29,773 nt of DNA from an uncultured Ruminococcus sp. (GTDB taxonomy: Bacteria > Bacillota > Clostridia > Oscillospirales > Ruminococcaceae), in the NCBI GenBank assembly GCA_900752785.1, contig CAADWP010000224.1, positions 1-29,773 on the forward strand, written 5' to 3'. The notes beneath the pieces were generated by a model, which made no database searches, was not told the origin of the DNA, and saw nothing but the letters and a program-made list of their open reading frames with translations. The translations under genes were made by a program, and so were the position numbers. Shown here in pieces: positions 29,389 to 29,773 of the stretch (positions are counted from its first letter, which is position 1; the number at the start of each line of letters is the position of its first letter).

Positions 29389-29773
29389 ATGAAAAAGTTT
29401 ATTTCTGCAGTCACATCGCTTTGTATGGCTGCAACAATGACAGGCTTCATTGTACCTGCTTCTATTAATGCTGCTGATGCATCAAAGGGTCTTATTATGA
29501 AGACTTTTGATCAGGCTGATTCTAAATATGCCGACGCAGGTTCTAAGGTAACTGTTTCAGCAGAAGATATTGCCGCAGGCGATGTTGTTATCCCTTGCGC
29601 TGTTTATTTAGATGAGTCTACTACTGATGTAACTTCACTGGCTCTTCGTTTTACGGTAAAGGATACTTCCGCCGAGGCGTCTAAAATCACATTAAAGTCT
29701 TATCATCCTTCAGATGATTATTTTGACGCTCCTAAAACTTTTACAACTGCTTCAGGTGAAACTTTTACAATTA
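29389..29773 (+). CDS. Start of a large exported protein, possible scaffoldin (partial)
   Basis: An open frame from the ATG at 29389 runs off the window end (128 codons seen). A signal peptide covers residues 1 to about 29 (KKFISAVTSLCMAATMTGFI, ending INAADA). What follows is a strand-rich extracellular sequence, with GDVVIPCAVYLDES and LALRFTVKDTSAEASKITL, reminiscent of the cohesin or scaffoldin N-terminal folds but not assignable from this length. AAAGGAA precedes the ATG. Its position right after a scaC-like gene matches the known scaC-scaA-scaB order of R. flavefaciens, so scaA is the first guess. An unrelated cellulosomal protein is possible. Confidence 0.7.
   Translation, partial: MKKFISAVTSLCMAATMTGFIVPASINAADASKGLIMKTFDQADSKYADAGSKVTVSAEDIAAGDVVIPCAVYLDESTTDVTSLALRFTVKDTSAEASKITLKSYHPSDDYFDAPKTFTTASGETFTI

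Noticed and set aside
1..29773. tRNA or rRNA genes, CRISPR arrays, insertion sequences, prophage genes
   Set aside because: None seen: no cloverleaf-type gene, no regularly spaced repeats, and no transposase, integrase or phage proteins.

Overview
The window looks like a chromosome segment of a cellulosome-producing Ruminococcus, most like Ruminococcus flavefaciens. The evidence is a secreted cohesin-dockerin adaptor scaffoldin at the right edge followed at once by the start of a second large exported protein, a secreted GH43-CBM6-CBM22-like-dockerin-CE1 hemicellulase, moderate GC content, strong AGGAGG ribosome binding sites and Firmicute-type leader RNAs (T-box, L10 leader). The species is inferred from gene content; no marker sequence here proves it.

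Layout. 1-4.9 kb: a Dabb-family small protein (-), a FemAB/FemX-type aminoacyltransferase (+), and valS followed by a YjbR-family gene (-), with valS behind a valine T-box leader. 4.9-7.5 kb: serine biosynthesis operon (-) serC, a previously uncalled 42-codon TTG-start membrane peptide, and serA, driven by a consensus promoter at 7511-7539. 7.6-9.1 kb: a DUF1292 gene, then an AT-rich unknown membrane protein divergent from a small XRE repressor, with a perfect palindrome lying inside the promoter. 9.1-10.8 kb: tadA and a CPBP-family membrane protein whose catalytic motifs are degenerate (-). 11.1-14.9 kb: a small membrane protein, a CadC-like ArsR metal sensor, a TIM-barrel amidohydrolase and metG (+). 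14.9-17.3 kb: an intact CPBP protease and a CNNM/CBS/CorC protein (-). 17.5-18.8 kb: rplJ-rplL behind an L10 autoregulatory leader (-). 18.8-21.9 kb: GTP-type PEP carboxykinase (+), DUF4190 and DUF2752 membrane proteins (-), and an uncalled 57-residue ribbon-helix-helix protein (+). 21.9-24.8 kb: the modular arabinoxylanase/esterase (-). 25.0-28.0 kb: GtrA-like protein, dusB and a CapA lipoprotein (+). 28.0-29.8 kb: a hairpin-rich, promoter-headed intergenic region, then the scaC-like adaptor and the truncated start of the next gene (+).

How the genes fit together. The enzyme at 21.9-24.8 kb would dock onto cohesins. The cohesin-dockerin protein at 28.5 kb is the kind of adaptor that captures such enzymes and plugs into a larger scaffoldin. 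The truncated gene at the right edge is therefore probably the first scaffoldin of a sca cluster. The rest is mainly housekeeping: translation (valS, metG, tadA, dusB, rplJL), serine synthesis, PEP/oxaloacetate exchange and envelope functions. No tRNA, rRNA, insertion sequence, prophage or CRISPR array was seen. The least explained pieces are the hairpin-rich region before scaC, the serC-serA micro-ORF, the XRE/membrane protein pair, and the metal sensor that has no transporter.
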